DNA of 64,000 nucleotides from positions 248,001 through 312,000 of the forward strand of contig NZ_JAGXJY010000001.1 of NCBI RefSeq assembly GCF_019091085.1, written 5' to 3'. The translations under genes and the position numbers were made by a program. This stretch comes from Mesorhizobium sp. GbtcB19 (lineage in GTDB: Bacteria > Pseudomonadota > Alphaproteobacteria > Rhizobiales > Rhizobiaceae). The notes below the pieces were generated by a model, which saw only the letters and a list, made by a program, of their open reading frames with translations, was not told the origin of the DNA and searched no databases. Shown here one piece after another: positions 42,021-51,147 of this stretch. The stretch's first letter is position 1; every line of letters begins with the position of its first letter.

Positions 42021-42794
42021 ATGGCCTTGCTCGCAGACAAAACCGCCATCGTCACCGGAGCGAGTTCCGGCATCGGCCGCGCGATCGCGCTGAAATTCGC
42101 GGCCGAAGGCGCCAACGTCGTCGTCGCCGACACGGTGGAGCGTCCGATCGAAGGTGGTGAGAGCACCGTCGACATGATCCACGCCGACGGCGGCACGGCC
42201 ATCTACGTCAAGACCGACATTTCGGACTGGAGCGCGGTCGATGCGCTCGTCGGCGCAACCGTCGATCGGTTTGGCCGGCTCGACGTGATGGTCAACAATG
42301 CCGCGATCTACACCAGCACCAATCTGGTCGAGACCACGCCGGAGCAGTGGAACCGCGTCATCGGCGTCAACCTGACCGGCTTTTTCTACTGCAACAAACG
42401 CGCCGTCACGCAGATGCTGACCCAGGCGCCGGTCAACGACGTGCGCGGCCGCGTCATCAATATCTCCTCGCAGCACGGCATGGTCGCCTGCCCCGGCGAC
42501 CTGCCCTATTCGGTGAGCAAGGGCGGCATCGTGCAGATGACGCGCCAGATCGCGGTCGACCATGCCGACGACCTGATCGTCTGCAACGCCATCGCTCCGG
42601 GCAAGATCATCACCGGAAAACCGGGCGTCGCCAACGATCCCGACGCGCTCGACTATTCGCGCCGCCGCACGCCCTGGCCCCGGCTCGGGCATCCCAACGA
42701 CGTGGCGGGCGCGGCGCTGTTCCTCGCCAGTGACATGGCCAGCTACGTCACCGGCATCAACCTGATGGTGGATGGCGGCTGGATGGCCGGCTGA
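42021..42794 (+). CDS. SDR-family oxidoreductase
   Basis: 257 residues, classical SDR: IVTGASSGIGRAIA, NNAAIYTS, Ser in ISSQHG, and YSVSK. The charged residue after strand 2 is Asp (VVADT), favouring NAD. LMVDGGWMAG closes the fold. It begins 5 bases after the upstream stop and is the last gene of the operon. The substrate is unknown. In the 153 bases after it I see only a GC-rich imperfect hairpin around 42818-42875. Confidence 0.92.
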   Translation: MALLADKTAIVTGASSGIGRAIALKFAAEGANVVVADTVERPIEGGESTVDMIHADGGTAIYVKTDISDWSAVDALVGATVDRFGRLDVMVNNAAIYTSTNLVETTPEQWNRVIGVNLTGFFYCNKRAVTQMLTQAPVNDVRGRVINISSQHGMVACPGDLPYSVSKGGIVQMTRQIAVDHADDLIVCNAIAPGKIITGKPGVANDPDALDYSRRRTPWPRLGHPNDVAGAALFLASDMASYVTGINLMVDGGWMAG

Positions 42795-42947
42795 CGCACT
42801 TGGCAGTGGAACGAGGCCTGTCTGCCGGCGCTTCGCCAAGGGCGGATCATCCCCGAGCCGGCGCCAGCGAAGCGTTAGCTATTCCGCCATCCGGAGCTTG
42901 CGCCTTAGCGTCCTCCGCGCCAAGCTGGCGGCCTCTGGAGGAACCAC

Positions 42948-43379
42948 ATGCGCAACATCACGGCATCGGCGCTGCTTTTGGTGGCGGCATTTTTCACGAC
43001 CAACGCGAGCGCGCTGGACAGTTCGAACACGCCGGTCGTGGTGACCCCGCTGGCGTCAAAGACGACGACGGCGTCCGGCCAGCCGATCACGCTGCCGCAA
43101 AAAAATGTCGAGGTTCAGGTGTCAGCCTATCAGATAGCGCCGGGCGCGACGCTTCCGGTGCACAAGCACCCCTTCCCGCGCTACGCCTATGTCGAGCAGG
43201 GAACGCTGAAGGTCACTAATGTCGAGACCGGCGCCGCCAACACCTACAAGACCGGCGACTTCATCGTCGAGATGATCGGGCAATGGCACCAGGCCACCAA
43301 CATCGGCGCCGATCCGGTGAAGCTGTTGGTGATCGACCAGGTCGAGCAAGGCGCCAAGAACACGATCCTGAAGCAGTAG
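42948..43379 (+). CDS. Secreted cupin-domain protein
   Basis: 143 residues with GGAGG before the ATG. Residues 1-22 are a signal peptide (ASALLLVAAFFTTNASA). The mature protein is a single cupin barrel with the two metal motifs: HKHPFPRYAYVEQGTLKV and IGQWHQATN. It binds a metal in the periplasm; the role may be sensing, isomerisation or dioxygenation. It stands alone, closed by a strong terminator. Confidence 0.88.
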   Translation: MRNITASALLLVAAFFTTNASALDSSNTPVVVTPLASKTTTASGQPITLPQKNVEVQVSAYQIAPGATLPVHKHPFPRYAYVEQGTLKVTNVETGAANTYKTGDFIVEMIGQWHQATNIGADPVKLLVIDQVEQGAKNTILKQ

Positions 43380-43384
43380 CGACA

Positions 43385-43418
43385 AGGCCCCCGCTTCGAC
43401 GCGGGGGCCTGTTTGTGC
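43385..43418 (+). terminator. Intrinsic terminator after the cupin gene
   Basis: AGGCCCCCGC (43385-43394) pairs perfectly with GCGGGGGCCT (43401-43410) around 6 bases, then GTTTGTG. It lies between convergent genes and may serve both. Confidence 0.8.
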
Positions 43419-43419
43419 C

Positions 43420-43875
43420 TCATCCCCAGGCGCCCACCGGCTGCTTCGTGGTGGCGTTCAGGCGGTTGAAGGCGTTGATCAACGCGATCTGGATCACCAG
43501 GGCGGCGAGCGCCTTGTCGTCATAGTGGCGCGCAGCCTCGTCCCAGACGTCGTCCGGCACCGCGTCGGAACGGTCGGCCAGGCGCGTCGCGGCCTCGGCG
43601 AGCGCAAGCGCCGCGCGTTCCGCATCGGTGAAGTAAGGCGTCTCCCGCCATGCCGACACGGCAAAGATCCGTTCATCCTTCTCGCCTGCTTTCTTCAGCT
43701 CGCGCGCATGCATGTCGACGCAGACGGCGCAGGCGTTGATCTGGCTGGCGCGAAGATGAATGAGCTTGCGTGTCACATAAGGCACGTCGCCGGCTTCGGT
43801 CGATTTGTCGAGCGCCAGCAGCGCCTGCAGCGCGCCGGGAATGAGCATCACCGGGTTCTTCAATCTTGCTTCCAT
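43420..43875 (-). CDS. AhpD-like carboxymuconolactone-decarboxylase-family protein
   Basis: 151 residues. The AhpD signature is clear: HLRASQINACAVCVDMHARE with the CxxC redox pair and the nearby His. Relatives are alkylhydroperoxidases or peroxidase-associated reductants. GAGGAG precedes tandem ATGs at 43878 and 43875. The promoter region holds two AGTTAT-type palindromes, so the gene is probably controlled by a dedicated repressor, possibly redox-responsive. Confidence 0.9.
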   Translation of the reverse strand: MEARLKNPVMLIPGALQALLALDKSTEAGDVPYVTRKLIHLRASQINACAVCVDMHARELKKAGEKDERIFAVSAWRETPYFTDAERAALALAEAATRLADRSDAVPDDVWDEAARHYDDKALAALVIQIALINAFNRLNATTKQPVGAWG

Positions 43876-43920
43876 CATCCGTCTCCTCAGGTTCTGCGGC
43901 CGACAGGTCCGCATCAATCA

Positions 43921-43961
43921 ATAACTTTTCAGTTATGAGTTATCCATAACTTTGGAGTTAT
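43921..43961. promoter_or_regulatory. Twin 16-bp palindromic operators
   Basis: ATAACTTTTCAGTTAT (43921-43936) and ATAACTTTGGAGTTAT (43946-43961) have the same 6-bp arms ATAACT/AGTTAT around 4 bases, 25 bases apart, with a further AGTTAT between them. They lie between the divergent ahpD-like and cutC genes. Confidence 0.7.
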
Positions 43962-44066
43962 GTGTTGTCAAGCGACTTCCCTGACTGGACCGATGGTTGC
44001 GGCTTTCGCGATGGCGCGCCCGATGCTAGGGCAGGACATTTCCTCGAGAAGCATGGACGGAAACCG

Positions 44067-44822
44067 GTGGTGGACACGCAAAAACCCCTGATCGAAATCT
44101 GCGTCGAAGGCATTGACGGGCTGCTCGCCGCGCAGGCCGCCGGCGCCGACCGGGTCGAGCTCTGCGCCAGCCTGGTCGAGGGCGGCATCACGCCGAGCCT
44201 CGGCACGGTGCGCGCCGCGCTCGCAAGCGCGACCATTCCCTTCCATGTCATCGTGCGGCCGCGCGGCGGCGACTTCCTCTACAGCGAGGCCGAATATCGC
44301 TCGATGCTGGCCGATGTCGAAGCGCTGCGCGAACTCCGCGTCGCCGGCGTCGTCGTCGGCTGCCTGACCGCGGACGGCGCCATCGACGAGGCGCGCATGA
44401 GCGCGCTGGTCGAGGCTGCCGGCCCGCTCAACGTCACCTGCCACCGCGCCTTCGACATGACGCGCGATCCGGCCGAGGCGCTCGAAACGCTGATCCGCTG
44501 CAAGGTCGGCCGCGTGCTGACCAGCGGCCAGCGCGACACGGCGGTCGAAGGGGCCGAGCTTCTGGCGGAGCTCGTTCGCCTGGCCGGCTCGCGCATCATC
44601 ATCCTCGGCTGCGGGGCGCTGGCGCCCGACACCATCGGCGACGTGCGCAAGCGGACCGGACTGACCGAAATGCATTTTGCAGCACTTGCGGATGTGCCGA
44701 GCGCCATGCGCTACCGCAACCCGAATGTCGGCATGGGCGGCACCGACCTCGACCGCGAATACCGCAACACCGTGACCGACGAGGCCCAGGTGGCGGCGAC
44801 GATCGCGGCCGCGAGAGCCTGA
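44067..44822 (+). CDS. cutC: CutC copper-homeostasis-family protein
   Basis: 251 residues from GTG 44067, which gives the normal family length; a reading from 43962 would add a non-homologous N-terminus. It is the CutC TIM barrel: IEICVEGIDGLLAAQAAGAD, RVELCASLVEGGITPSLG, VIVRPRGGDFLYS, and VTCHRAFDMTRDP. The family was linked to copper tolerance, but its direct role is uncertain. The stop overlaps the next ATG (TGATG), so the GNAT gene is coupled to it. Confidence 0.92.
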   Translation: MVDTQKPLIEICVEGIDGLLAAQAAGADRVELCASLVEGGITPSLGTVRAALASATIPFHVIVRPRGGDFLYSEAEYRSMLADVEALRELRVAGVVVGCLTADGAIDEARMSALVEAAGPLNVTCHRAFDMTRDPAEALETLIRCKVGRVLTSGQRDTAVEGAELLAELVRLAGSRIIILGCGALAPDTIGDVRKRTGLTEMHFAALADVPSAMRYRNPNVGMGGTDLDREYRNTVTDEAQVAATIAAARA

Positions 44823-45331
44823 TGGCCAAGACGATGACCAAAGAACTGCTGCCGATCGAACAGGTTTCGCCCGCCGACGAGGCCGTCATCCTGGCGCTCA
44901 ACAACGAGCATGCGGCGGAGCTGTCCTGGCTCGAGCCGGAACGGCTTTCATTCCTGCTCGGCGAGGCTTTCTACACGCGGCGCATCGGCTCGCTCGAAGC
45001 CTTCATCATGTGCTTCGACCAGGACGCCGGCTATGACAGCCCGAACTTCCTCTGGTTCCGCGAGCGCTATCCGCGCTTCGTCTATGTCGACCGCGTCGTG
45101 GTCGCGGCCGCGGCGCGTGGCCGCGGCCATGCCCGCCGGCTCTATGAGGATCTGTTCGAGCAGGCCCTGCGCGCCGGCCACACGATCGTCACATGCGAGG
45201 TCAATGCCGATCCGCCCAATCCAGCCTCGGACGCCTTCCACGCGGCGCTCGGCTTCGCCGAAGTCGGCGATGCGGTGATCCACGGCGGCAAGAAGTCGGT
45301 GCGTTATTGGGCGAAGCCCATCGCAGACTGA
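44822..45331 (+). CDS. GNAT-family N-acetyltransferase
   Basis: 169 residues. The acetyl-CoA loop appears in VDRVVVAAAARGRGHARRLY (Q/RxxGxG/A type, here RGRGHA), followed by the C-terminal helix and the DAFHAALGFAEVGD motif. It transfers an acetyl group to an amine substrate that cannot be identified. It is translationally coupled to cutC. Confidence 0.9.
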   Translation: MAKTMTKELLPIEQVSPADEAVILALNNEHAAELSWLEPERLSFLLGEAFYTRRIGSLEAFIMCFDQDAGYDSPNFLWFRERYPRFVYVDRVVVAAAARGRGHARRLYEDLFEQALRAGHTIVTCEVNADPPNPASDAFHAALGFAEVGDAVIHGGKKSVRYWAKPIAD

Positions 45332-45406
45332 GCAGCGCGGCGCCACTGGCCAGGAAAACAAGCCCCGGCTAATATAGCCACTCCGCTGGCTGGGGGGCGC
45401 GACATC

Positions 45407-45892
45407 ATGCCGAGCAATGTCTTCCGCTTCGACGAAAGCTGGGACATCCCCGAGGGCACGCCCCAGGAAGTGTGGGATGTGCTGGCGGACGCCGAGCTTC
45501 TGCCGCTCTGGTGGGGTGATGCTTATAAGGAGGTCGAGCCGCTCGACAAGAAGGGCAAGGGTGTCGTCGGCTCGCGCGCGAGAGCCAGGGCGCGCGGTGC
45601 TCTGCCCTATGAGCTGAACTTCATCATCGAGGCGGCCGAGCTCGAGCCCGGCCGGCTGGTGGTGGTCAAGACCTTCGGCGATTTCGACGGGCTGTGGCGG
45701 GCCGAATTGTCGCCCTCCGGAGAAGGCACGCATGTCGAGCTGATCTGGCAGGTCACGGTCGAGAGGCCGATTCTCAAGCTCCTGGCGCCGCTGCTGAGAC
45801 CCGCCTTCGCCTGGAACCATCGCTGGACCACACCGCGCGGCGAGGCCGGGCTTCGCCGCTATCTCGCCGCGCAAAAGAACGGCAAGGCCTGA
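45407..45892 (+). CDS. SRPBCC (START-like) family protein
   Basis: 161 residues. The fold is suggested by [20 protein letters not shown] at the start, the central [19 protein letters not shown] strands, and a long C-terminal helix ending in [17 protein letters not shown]. Family members bind lipids or aromatic ligands, or act as cyclases. It is monocistronic and convergent with the acyltransferase gene 3 bases away. The specific role is unknown. Confidence 0.85.
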   Translation: MPSNVFRFDESWDIPEGTPQEVWDVLADAELLPLWWGDAYKEVEPLDKKGKGVVGSRARARARGALPYELNFIIEAAELEPGRLVVVKTFGDFDGLWRAELSPSGEGTHVELIWQVTVERPILKLLAPLLRPAFAWNHRWTTPRGEAGLRRYLAAQKNGKA

Positions 45893-45894
45893 CC

Positions 45895-46917
45895 TTACCA
45901 GTTGCGGTTGAGCCAGCCGCGAGCCGGTTTTTCGACGATGTAATAGCTCGCCAGCGCGCAGGCGAACACCGCAGCCAGCAGCGGCAGCGGCGCGCTGCCG
46001 CGCTCATAGACGAATTTGTAGAAAGGCTGCTGCCAGAGATAGAGCGAGTAGGACCACAGCCCGAGCATCACCATCGGCCGCGACGACAACAGCCCCGTCA
46101 GATAGCCGCCGGCGAAGTCGAGCGTGTTGACGGCCAGCGCCAGCAGCGGCAGGGCAACGACATAATGGATCGGGGTCGGCACGGGATCGAGGAACAGCAG
46201 CACGCCGCCAATCGCCGCCGCAAGCGCCGCATGCTGGCTCTTCAGGAAGGCCGGCAGGCGGCCGTCGGCCTTGAGCAGGCAGATCGCGGCGGACAAAAGG
46301 ATCGAGGCGATGTGCACGTCGGTGCGCCAGTAGGTGGTCTCGTAGCTCATGCCGAGAAGCCCATACGAAATGGCGCCATTGGCCATCGCGAGCAGCGCCA
46401 GCACCAGGAGCAGCCGCACGACATTCGCCCTTCCGGTGACCACCACGCTGATCAGCGCCAGCAGGATATAGGAATGCTCCTCGACGCAGAGCGACCAGAT
46501 ATGGTCGAGCGCACCGGCCCGGTTGATGAAGATGCCGGCGTAATTGTAGGTGAATGTCAGCGCCGTCAGCGCCGCCTTCCATTTGAAGGTGATGAAGGTC
46601 CCGGCAAGGCCGGTCATGGCGGCAAATACGAACACCAGCAGCGCGGGATAGATGCGCGAGAAGCGGCGCTTGAAGAATTTCTTCAGCGGAAAACGCTCGA
46701 TGAACAGGATCTCGCCCATCAGCCGGCCGCTGAGCACGAAGAAGAACTCGACGCCGAGCACGCCGAGATTGATTCCCGGCACCGGGAAGAAATGGCCGAT
46801 CAGCACCAGGGCGATCGAAAGGCCGCGCCAGCCGTCGAGATAGGCCAGCCTTGCGCGTGCCGCTTTGTCTTCTGTGGCCCGTGGCAGGACACCGGCGGAC
46901 GCGGAGATGTCGGTCAT
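45895..46917 (-). CDS. Acyltransferase family 3 (OafA/YrhL-like) membrane protein
   Basis: 340 residues from ATG 46917. Residues about 25-30 carry LDGWRGLSIALVLIGHF with the catalytic His, and WSLCVEEHSYILLAL is the second family motif (usually VEEQFYL). About ten hydrophobic segments follow. It transfers acyl groups to sugars of surface polysaccharide or to peptidoglycan-type substrates across the inner membrane. No polysaccharide gene lies beside it. GTG 46947 is an alternative start. It has its own promoter-like site upstream. Confidence 0.88.
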   Translation of the reverse strand: MTDISASAGVLPRATEDKAARARLAYLDGWRGLSIALVLIGHFFPVPGINLGVLGVEFFFVLSGRLMGEILFIERFPLKKFFKRRFSRIYPALLVFVFAAMTGLAGTFITFKWKAALTALTFTYNYAGIFINRAGALDHIWSLCVEEHSYILLALISVVVTGRANVVRLLLVLALLAMANGAISYGLLGMSYETTYWRTDVHIASILLSAAICLLKADGRLPAFLKSQHAALAAAIGGVLLFLDPVPTPIHYVVALPLLALAVNTLDFAGGYLTGLLSSRPMVMLGLWSYSLYLWQQPFYKFVYERGSAPLPLLAAVFACALASYYIVEKPARGWLNRNW

Positions 46918-46988
46918 GCCCGTCTTTCGCAACTCGAGGTCCCGCACGGGATCGCCGTGCCGGAACCGCTTCGTCTCCCGCCACGTTT

Positions 46989-47017
46989 ATTTTGCAGTGC
47001 GGGATATTATTGTGCAA
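46989..47017 (-). promoter_or_regulatory. Promoter-like site of the acyltransferase gene
   Basis: On the minus strand TTGCAC (47017-47012) and CAAAAT (46994-46989) are separated by 17 bases, about 70 bases before the start codon. Confidence 0.4.
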
Positions 47018-47069
47018 GTGCGAAGCTGCGAATTCTCAGGTAAATCCCGCCAAGTGGTTGCGAATACAA

Positions 47070-47104
47070 AAGGAAAAGGGGCCGCGACGGCCCCTTCCTT
47101 TGAT
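47070..47104 (-). terminator. Terminator of the coxSLM operon
   Basis: AAGGGGCCG (47076-47084) and CGGCCCCTT (47088-47096) pair perfectly around a 3-base loop. On the minus strand TTTTCCTTTTG follows, and the pairing extends through AAAGGAA/TTCCTTT. It lies 17 bases past the coxM stop. Confidence 0.85.
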
Positions 47105-47120
47105 CCGGGTTGAAAGCGTT

Positions 47121-47918
47121 TCAGGCGTTGGCGGCGGCCGCCGCGCGCTTGGCCATCACCGCGATGAGGTTGGCGCGGTAGTCGGCGGAGGCGTGAATAT
47201 CGCTCATCAGCCCCTTTGCCGGCACCTTGAGACCGTTGAGCGCCGAGGCATCGAAGCTCTTCGCCAGCGCCGCCTCGACTTCCTTGGAGCGGAAGACGCC
47301 GTCCTCGCCGGCCCCGGTTACCGCGGCCCTCACCCCGTCCTTGCCCTTGGCCACGAACACGCCGACGATGGCGTAGCGCGAAGCCGGGTTGCGGAATTTC
47401 TCGTAAGCCGCCTTGGCCGGAGCGGTGAAGCTCACCGCCGTGACGATCTCGCCTTCCTTCAGCGCCGTCTCGAACAGGCCCTTGAAGAATTTGTCCGCCG
47501 CGATCTCGCGCTTGTTGGTGATGATCGTCGCGCCCAGCGCCAGCAGCGCCGCCGGATAGTCGGCCGCCGGGTCGTTGTTGGCGATCGAGCCGCCGATCGT
47601 GCCCTTGTAGCGCACCGCCGGGTCGCCGATCAGCGATGCCATATGGGCAAGCGCCGGGCAGGCCTTCTTCAGCTTCTCGTCGGCCGAGACGTCGTAATGC
47701 GTGGTCGCCGCACCAATGGTGACCGTCTTGCCGGAAACCTTGACGCCCTGCAGTTCCTTCAGCCGCGACACGTCGACCAGGTCCGACGGCGCCGCGAGCC
47801 GCGTCTTCATGGCGGGGATCAAGGTCATGCCGCCGGAGAGCAGCTTGGCGTCGCCGTTCTTCAACAGCTTGGCGGCATCGGCGACCGAGGCGGCGCGGTG
47901 ATAGTTGACCGAATACAT
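47121..47918 (-). CDS. coxM: CO-dehydrogenase-type FAD subunit (form II CoxM-like)
   Basis: 265 residues. It is the FAD-binding subunit of the xanthine-oxidase/CODH family: LLSGGMTLIPAMKTRLA for the pyrophosphate and TIGGSIANNDPAADYP for the second FAD motif. It moves electrons from the Fe-S subunit to the respiratory chain or another acceptor. It is the last gene of coxS-coxL-coxM, 12 bases after coxL. Confidence 0.92.
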   Translation of the reverse strand: MYSVNYHRAASVADAAKLLKNGDAKLLSGGMTLIPAMKTRLAAPSDLVDVSRLKELQGVKVSGKTVTIGAATTHYDVSADEKLKKACPALAHMASLIGDPAVRYKGTIGGSIANNDPAADYPAALLALGATIITNKREIAADKFFKGLFETALKEGEIVTAVSFTAPAKAAYEKFRNPASRYAIVGVFVAKGKDGVRAAVTGAGEDGVFRSKEVEAALAKSFDASALNGLKVPAKGLMSDIHASADYRANLIAVMAKRAAAAANA

Positions 47919-47930
47919 GATCGCTCCTCC

Positions 47931-50279
47931 TCAGTGCTTCTTGGCGCGGATGGCCGACCACACGGTCGACGGCGACGCCGGCATGGCGATGTCGGGGACG
48001 CCAAGCGCATCGGTGATGGCATTGATGATCGCCGGCGGCGAGCCGATGGCGCCGGCCTCGCCGCAGCCCTTGATGCCGAGCGGATTGCTGGGGCACGGCG
48101 TGTTCGAGGTCGAGACCTTGAACGACGGCAGGTCACCCGCGCGCGGCATGGTGTAGTCCATGTAGCTTGCGGTCAGCAGTTGCCCGCTTCCGTCGTAGTG
48201 AGCGCCTTCGAGCAGCGCTTGGCCGATGCCTTGCGCGATGCCGCCATGCACCTGTCCCTCGACGATCATCGGGTTGATGATGTTGCCGAAATCATCCGCC
48301 GCGACGAACTGGATGATGTCGGTGACACCCGTCTCCGGATCGATTTCGACCTCGCTGATGTAGCAGCCCGCCGGGAAGGTGAAGTTCGCCGGATCGTAGA
48401 AGGCGGTTTCCTTCAAGCCCGGCTCCATGCCGGCCGGCAGATTGTGAGCGGTATAGGCGGCAAGCGCCACCTGGAACCAGGGCAGGCTCTTGTCGGTGCC
48501 GGCGACCTTGACCTCGCCATTTTCGATGACGATGTCGCCCTCGTCCGCTTCGAGCAGATGCGCCGCGATCTTCTTGGCCTTTGCCTCGACCTTGTCGAGC
48601 GCCTTTGAGAGCGCCGACAAGCCGACGGCGCCCGAGCGCGAGCCGTAGGTGCCCATGCCCATCTGCACCTTGTCGGTGTCGCCGTGGACGATCGAGACCG
48701 AGTCGAGCGGCACGCCGAAACGCTGGTTGACCACCTGTGCGAAGGTCGTTTCATGGCCCTGGCCATGGCTGTGCGAGCCGGTCAGCACCTCGATCGTGCC
48801 GACGGCGTTCACCCGCACCTCTGCCGATTCCCACAGGCCGACGCCGGCGCCGAGCGAGCCGACGGCCGCCGACGGCGCGATGCCGCAGGCCTCGATGTAG
48901 CAGCTCATGCCGATGCCGCGCAGCTTGCCGCGCTTGGCGGCATCCGCCTTGCGCCTGGTGAAGCCGGCATAGTCGGCCGCCTTCATCGCCGCGTCGAGCG
49001 AGGCGTTATAGTCGCCGGCGTCATAGTTCATGATCACCGGCGTCTGGTGCGGAAAGGACGTGATGAAGTTCCGCCGCCTCAACTCCGCTGGGGACACGCC
49101 GAGCTCGCGCGCGGCGGTCTCCATCGTGCGCTCCAGGAGGTAAGTCGCTTCCGGCCGCCCCGCCCCGCGATAGGCATCGACCGGAGCGGTGTTGGTGTAG
49201 ACGGTGCGCACATTGGCGTGGATCGCCGGGATGTTGTACTGACCCGACAAAAGCGTGGCGTAGAGATAGGTCGGCACGCAGGACGAGAACAGCGACATGT
49301 AGGCGCCGAGATTGGCTATCGTGTCGACCTTGAGGCCGGTGATGCGGTTGTCCTTGTCGAAGGCCATCTCGACCGTCGAGACATGGTCGCGGCCATGCGC
49401 GTCCGAAAGGAAGCTCTCGGTGCGGTCGGCCACCCATTTGACCGGAACACCGGTCTTCTTCGAGGCCCACAGGCAGACGATCTCTTCCGGATAGATGTAG
49501 ATCTTGGAGCCGAAACCGCCGCCGACATCCGGCGCGATCACGCGCAGCTTGTTCTCCGGCGCGACATTGTAGAAGGCGCTCATCACCAGCCGCGCGACAT
49601 GCGGGTTCTGCGAGGTCGTCCAGCAGGTGTAGTGGTCCTCGGCCTTGTCGTAATGGCCAAGTGCGGCGCGCGGCTCCATCGCGTTGGGCACCAGGCGGTT
49701 GTTGACGATCTTCATGCGCGTGACATGCGCCGCCGACTTGATCGCCGCGTCGGTCGCCTTGCCGTCGCCGATCTCCCAGTCGAAGATCAGGTTGTTGTCG
49801 GACTCGGCATGGATCTGCGGCGCGCCGGCCTGGATCGCCTTCGTGGCGTCGACCACGGCCTTCAGTTCCTTGTAGGTGATCTCGACCGCTTCGGCCGCGT
49901 CGCGCGCCTGGCCCTTGGTCTCGGCGACGACGATCACGACCGCGTCGCCGACATAGCGCACCTTGTCGACCGCGAGCGGCGACCACGCACCCATCTTCAT
50001 CGGCGAGCCGTCCTTCGAGTGGATCATCCAGCCGCAGATCAGATTGCCGATACCGTCGGCCTTGAGCTCCTTGCCGGTCAAGACGCCGATGACGCCTGGC
50101 ATGGCTTGCGCCTTCTTCACGTCGATCTTCTTGATCTGCGCATGCGCGTGCGGGCTGCGCACGAACACGGCATGCTTCATGCCGGGAACCACCATGTCGT
50201 CGACATAGCGGCCGCCGCCGGTGATGAACCTCTTGTCTTCCTTGCGCGCCACGCGGGCGCCGACGCCTTCGATACCCAT
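47931..50279 (-). CDS. coxL: Molybdenum hydroxylase large subunit (form II CoxL-like)
   Basis: 782 residues with the Mo-pterin-binding aldehyde-oxidase/xanthine-dehydrogenase domains ([20 protein letters not shown] at the start; [37 protein letters not shown] with the catalytic Glu). The active-site loop reads AYRGAGR (369-375), the form II motif; true CO-oxidising form I enzymes have AYRCSFR. Form II enzymes from rhizobia have weak or uncertain CO activity and may oxidise aldehydes or other small molecules. Gene order S-L-M also fits form II. Confidence 0.94.
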   Translation of the reverse strand: MGIEGVGARVARKEDKRFITGGGRYVDDMVVPGMKHAVFVRSPHAHAQIKKIDVKKAQAMPGVIGVLTGKELKADGIGNLICGWMIHSKDGSPMKMGAWSPLAVDKVRYVGDAVVIVVAETKGQARDAAEAVEITYKELKAVVDATKAIQAGAPQIHAESDNNLIFDWEIGDGKATDAAIKSAAHVTRMKIVNNRLVPNAMEPRAALGHYDKAEDHYTCWTTSQNPHVARLVMSAFYNVAPENKLRVIAPDVGGGFGSKIYIYPEEIVCLWASKKTGVPVKWVADRTESFLSDAHGRDHVSTVEMAFDKDNRITGLKVDTIANLGAYMSLFSSCVPTYLYATLLSGQYNIPAIHANVRTVYTNTAPVDAYRGAGRPEATYLLERTMETAARELGVSPAELRRRNFITSFPHQTPVIMNYDAGDYNASLDAAMKAADYAGFTRRKADAAKRGKLRGIGMSCYIEACGIAPSAAVGSLGAGVGLWESAEVRVNAVGTIEVLTGSHSHGQGHETTFAQVVNQRFGVPLDSVSIVHGDTDKVQMGMGTYGSRSGAVGLSALSKALDKVEAKAKKIAAHLLEADEGDIVIENGEVKVAGTDKSLPWFQVALAAYTAHNLPAGMEPGLKETAFYDPANFTFPAGCYISEVEIDPETGVTDIIQFVAADDFGNIINPMIVEGQVHGGIAQGIGQALLEGAHYDGSGQLLTASYMDYTMPRAGDLPSFKVSTSNTPCPSNPLGIKGCGEAGAIGSPPAIINAITDALGVPDIAMPASPSTVWSAIRAKKH

Positions 50280-50302
50280 TGCGGAAATTCCTCCTCCGGA
50301 AT

Positions 50303-50389
50303 TCGGTGAATGGTGAATTGCAAAATGGTGAATGGTCGAACGAGCCAGGCAGCGGCTCTATTCACCATTCACTATTCACCATCCACTCT
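50303..50389. repeat. GGTGAAT repeat hairpin between coxS and coxL
   Basis: GGTGAAT occurs at least three times (50305-50335) and its complement ATTCACC at least twice (50360-50380). The best stem pairs AATGGTGAAT (50324-50333) with ATTCACCATT (50360-50369), and an inner stem GAGCC/GGCTC sits in the loop. It lies in the 108-base intercistronic gap and may alter the S:L ratio by processing or attenuation. Confidence 0.65.
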
Positions 50390-50888
50390 AAGCTGCCTGT
50401 TTCGCCCTGCCCTTGGCGCCCTTCGACATCGTCTGCGATGCCGAAAGAATCGCCTTGACGATGTTGTGGTAGCCCGTGCAGCGGCAGATATTGCCGTCGA
50501 GCTCGGCCCGCACCGTCGCCTCGTCGAGGCCTTGCGGGTGGCGCGCGATCATGTCGGTCGCCGCCATGATCATGCCCGGCGTGCAGAAGCCGCATTGCAG
50601 CCCGTGATGCTCCTTGAACGCGGCCTGGACAGGATGCAGTTCGGCGCCGTTTGCCAGCCCTTCGATGGTGACGATGGTCGAGCCCGAGGCCTGCGCGGCC
50701 AGCATGGAACAGGATTTAACCGCCCGACCGTCGACATGCACGACGCAGGCGCCGCATTGCGAAGTGTCGCAACCGACATGCGTTCCGGTGAGGCCCAGAT
50801 GTTCCCTGAGGAAATGCACCAGCAGCGTTCGGTCTTCGACGCTCCCGCTGACCCGTTTCCCATTCACAGTCAACGACACGTCCGACAT
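50388..50888 (-). CDS. coxS: 2Fe-2S subunit of molybdenum hydroxylase (CoxS-like)
   Basis: 166 residues. Two 2Fe-2S motifs are complete: [16 protein letters not shown] (plant-ferredoxin type, with the fourth Cys in KSCSML) and [10 protein letters not shown] ... GNICRCTGY in the helical C-terminal half. It carries electrons from the Mo site to FAD. GGGAGG lies 5 bases before the ATG. The C-terminus has a lysine-rich tail ([10 protein letters not shown]). It leads the operon. Confidence 0.94.
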   Translation of the reverse strand: MSDVSLTVNGKRVSGSVEDRTLLVHFLREHLGLTGTHVGCDTSQCGACVVHVDGRAVKSCSMLAAQASGSTIVTIEGLANGAELHPVQAAFKEHHGLQCGFCTPGMIMAATDMIARHPQGLDEATVRAELDGNICRCTGYHNIVKAILSASQTMSKGAKGRAKQAA

Positions 50889-50905
50889 GCAACCTCCCTG
50901 GGTAT

Positions 50906-50917
50906 TAACCTTGGTTA
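50906..50917. promoter_or_regulatory. Small palindrome upstream of coxS
   Basis: TAACCTTGGTTA is a perfect 12-bp palindrome 18 bases upstream of the coxS ATG. It may be an operator. The rest of the 259-base gap to the FIST gene has no other clear site. Confidence 0.35.
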
Positions 50918-51147
50918 TCGCGTGCCGATGCCGTGCCTGTGCTTCGGCAGTGCGTTATTCAGGCACCGTACAACGCGCAAAACAGCGCTGCCAGCGCTCC
51001 GCCCCTTGTACTTTCGGTCATGGCCGGCAGGCTGTTGAGCACGGCGCCCGGCCCATTGCCAAATCAGGGATTGAGGGCAAAGATACCCTCGACGCGGGCG
51101 CACAAGAAAAGATGCGCATAGAATAAGAAAAGACACGTATAAAAGCG

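Noticed and set aside
47931-50279. True carbon monoxide dehydrogenase (form I)
   Set aside because: The active-site loop reads AYRGAGR instead of AYRCSFR, so only the form II assignment is supported.
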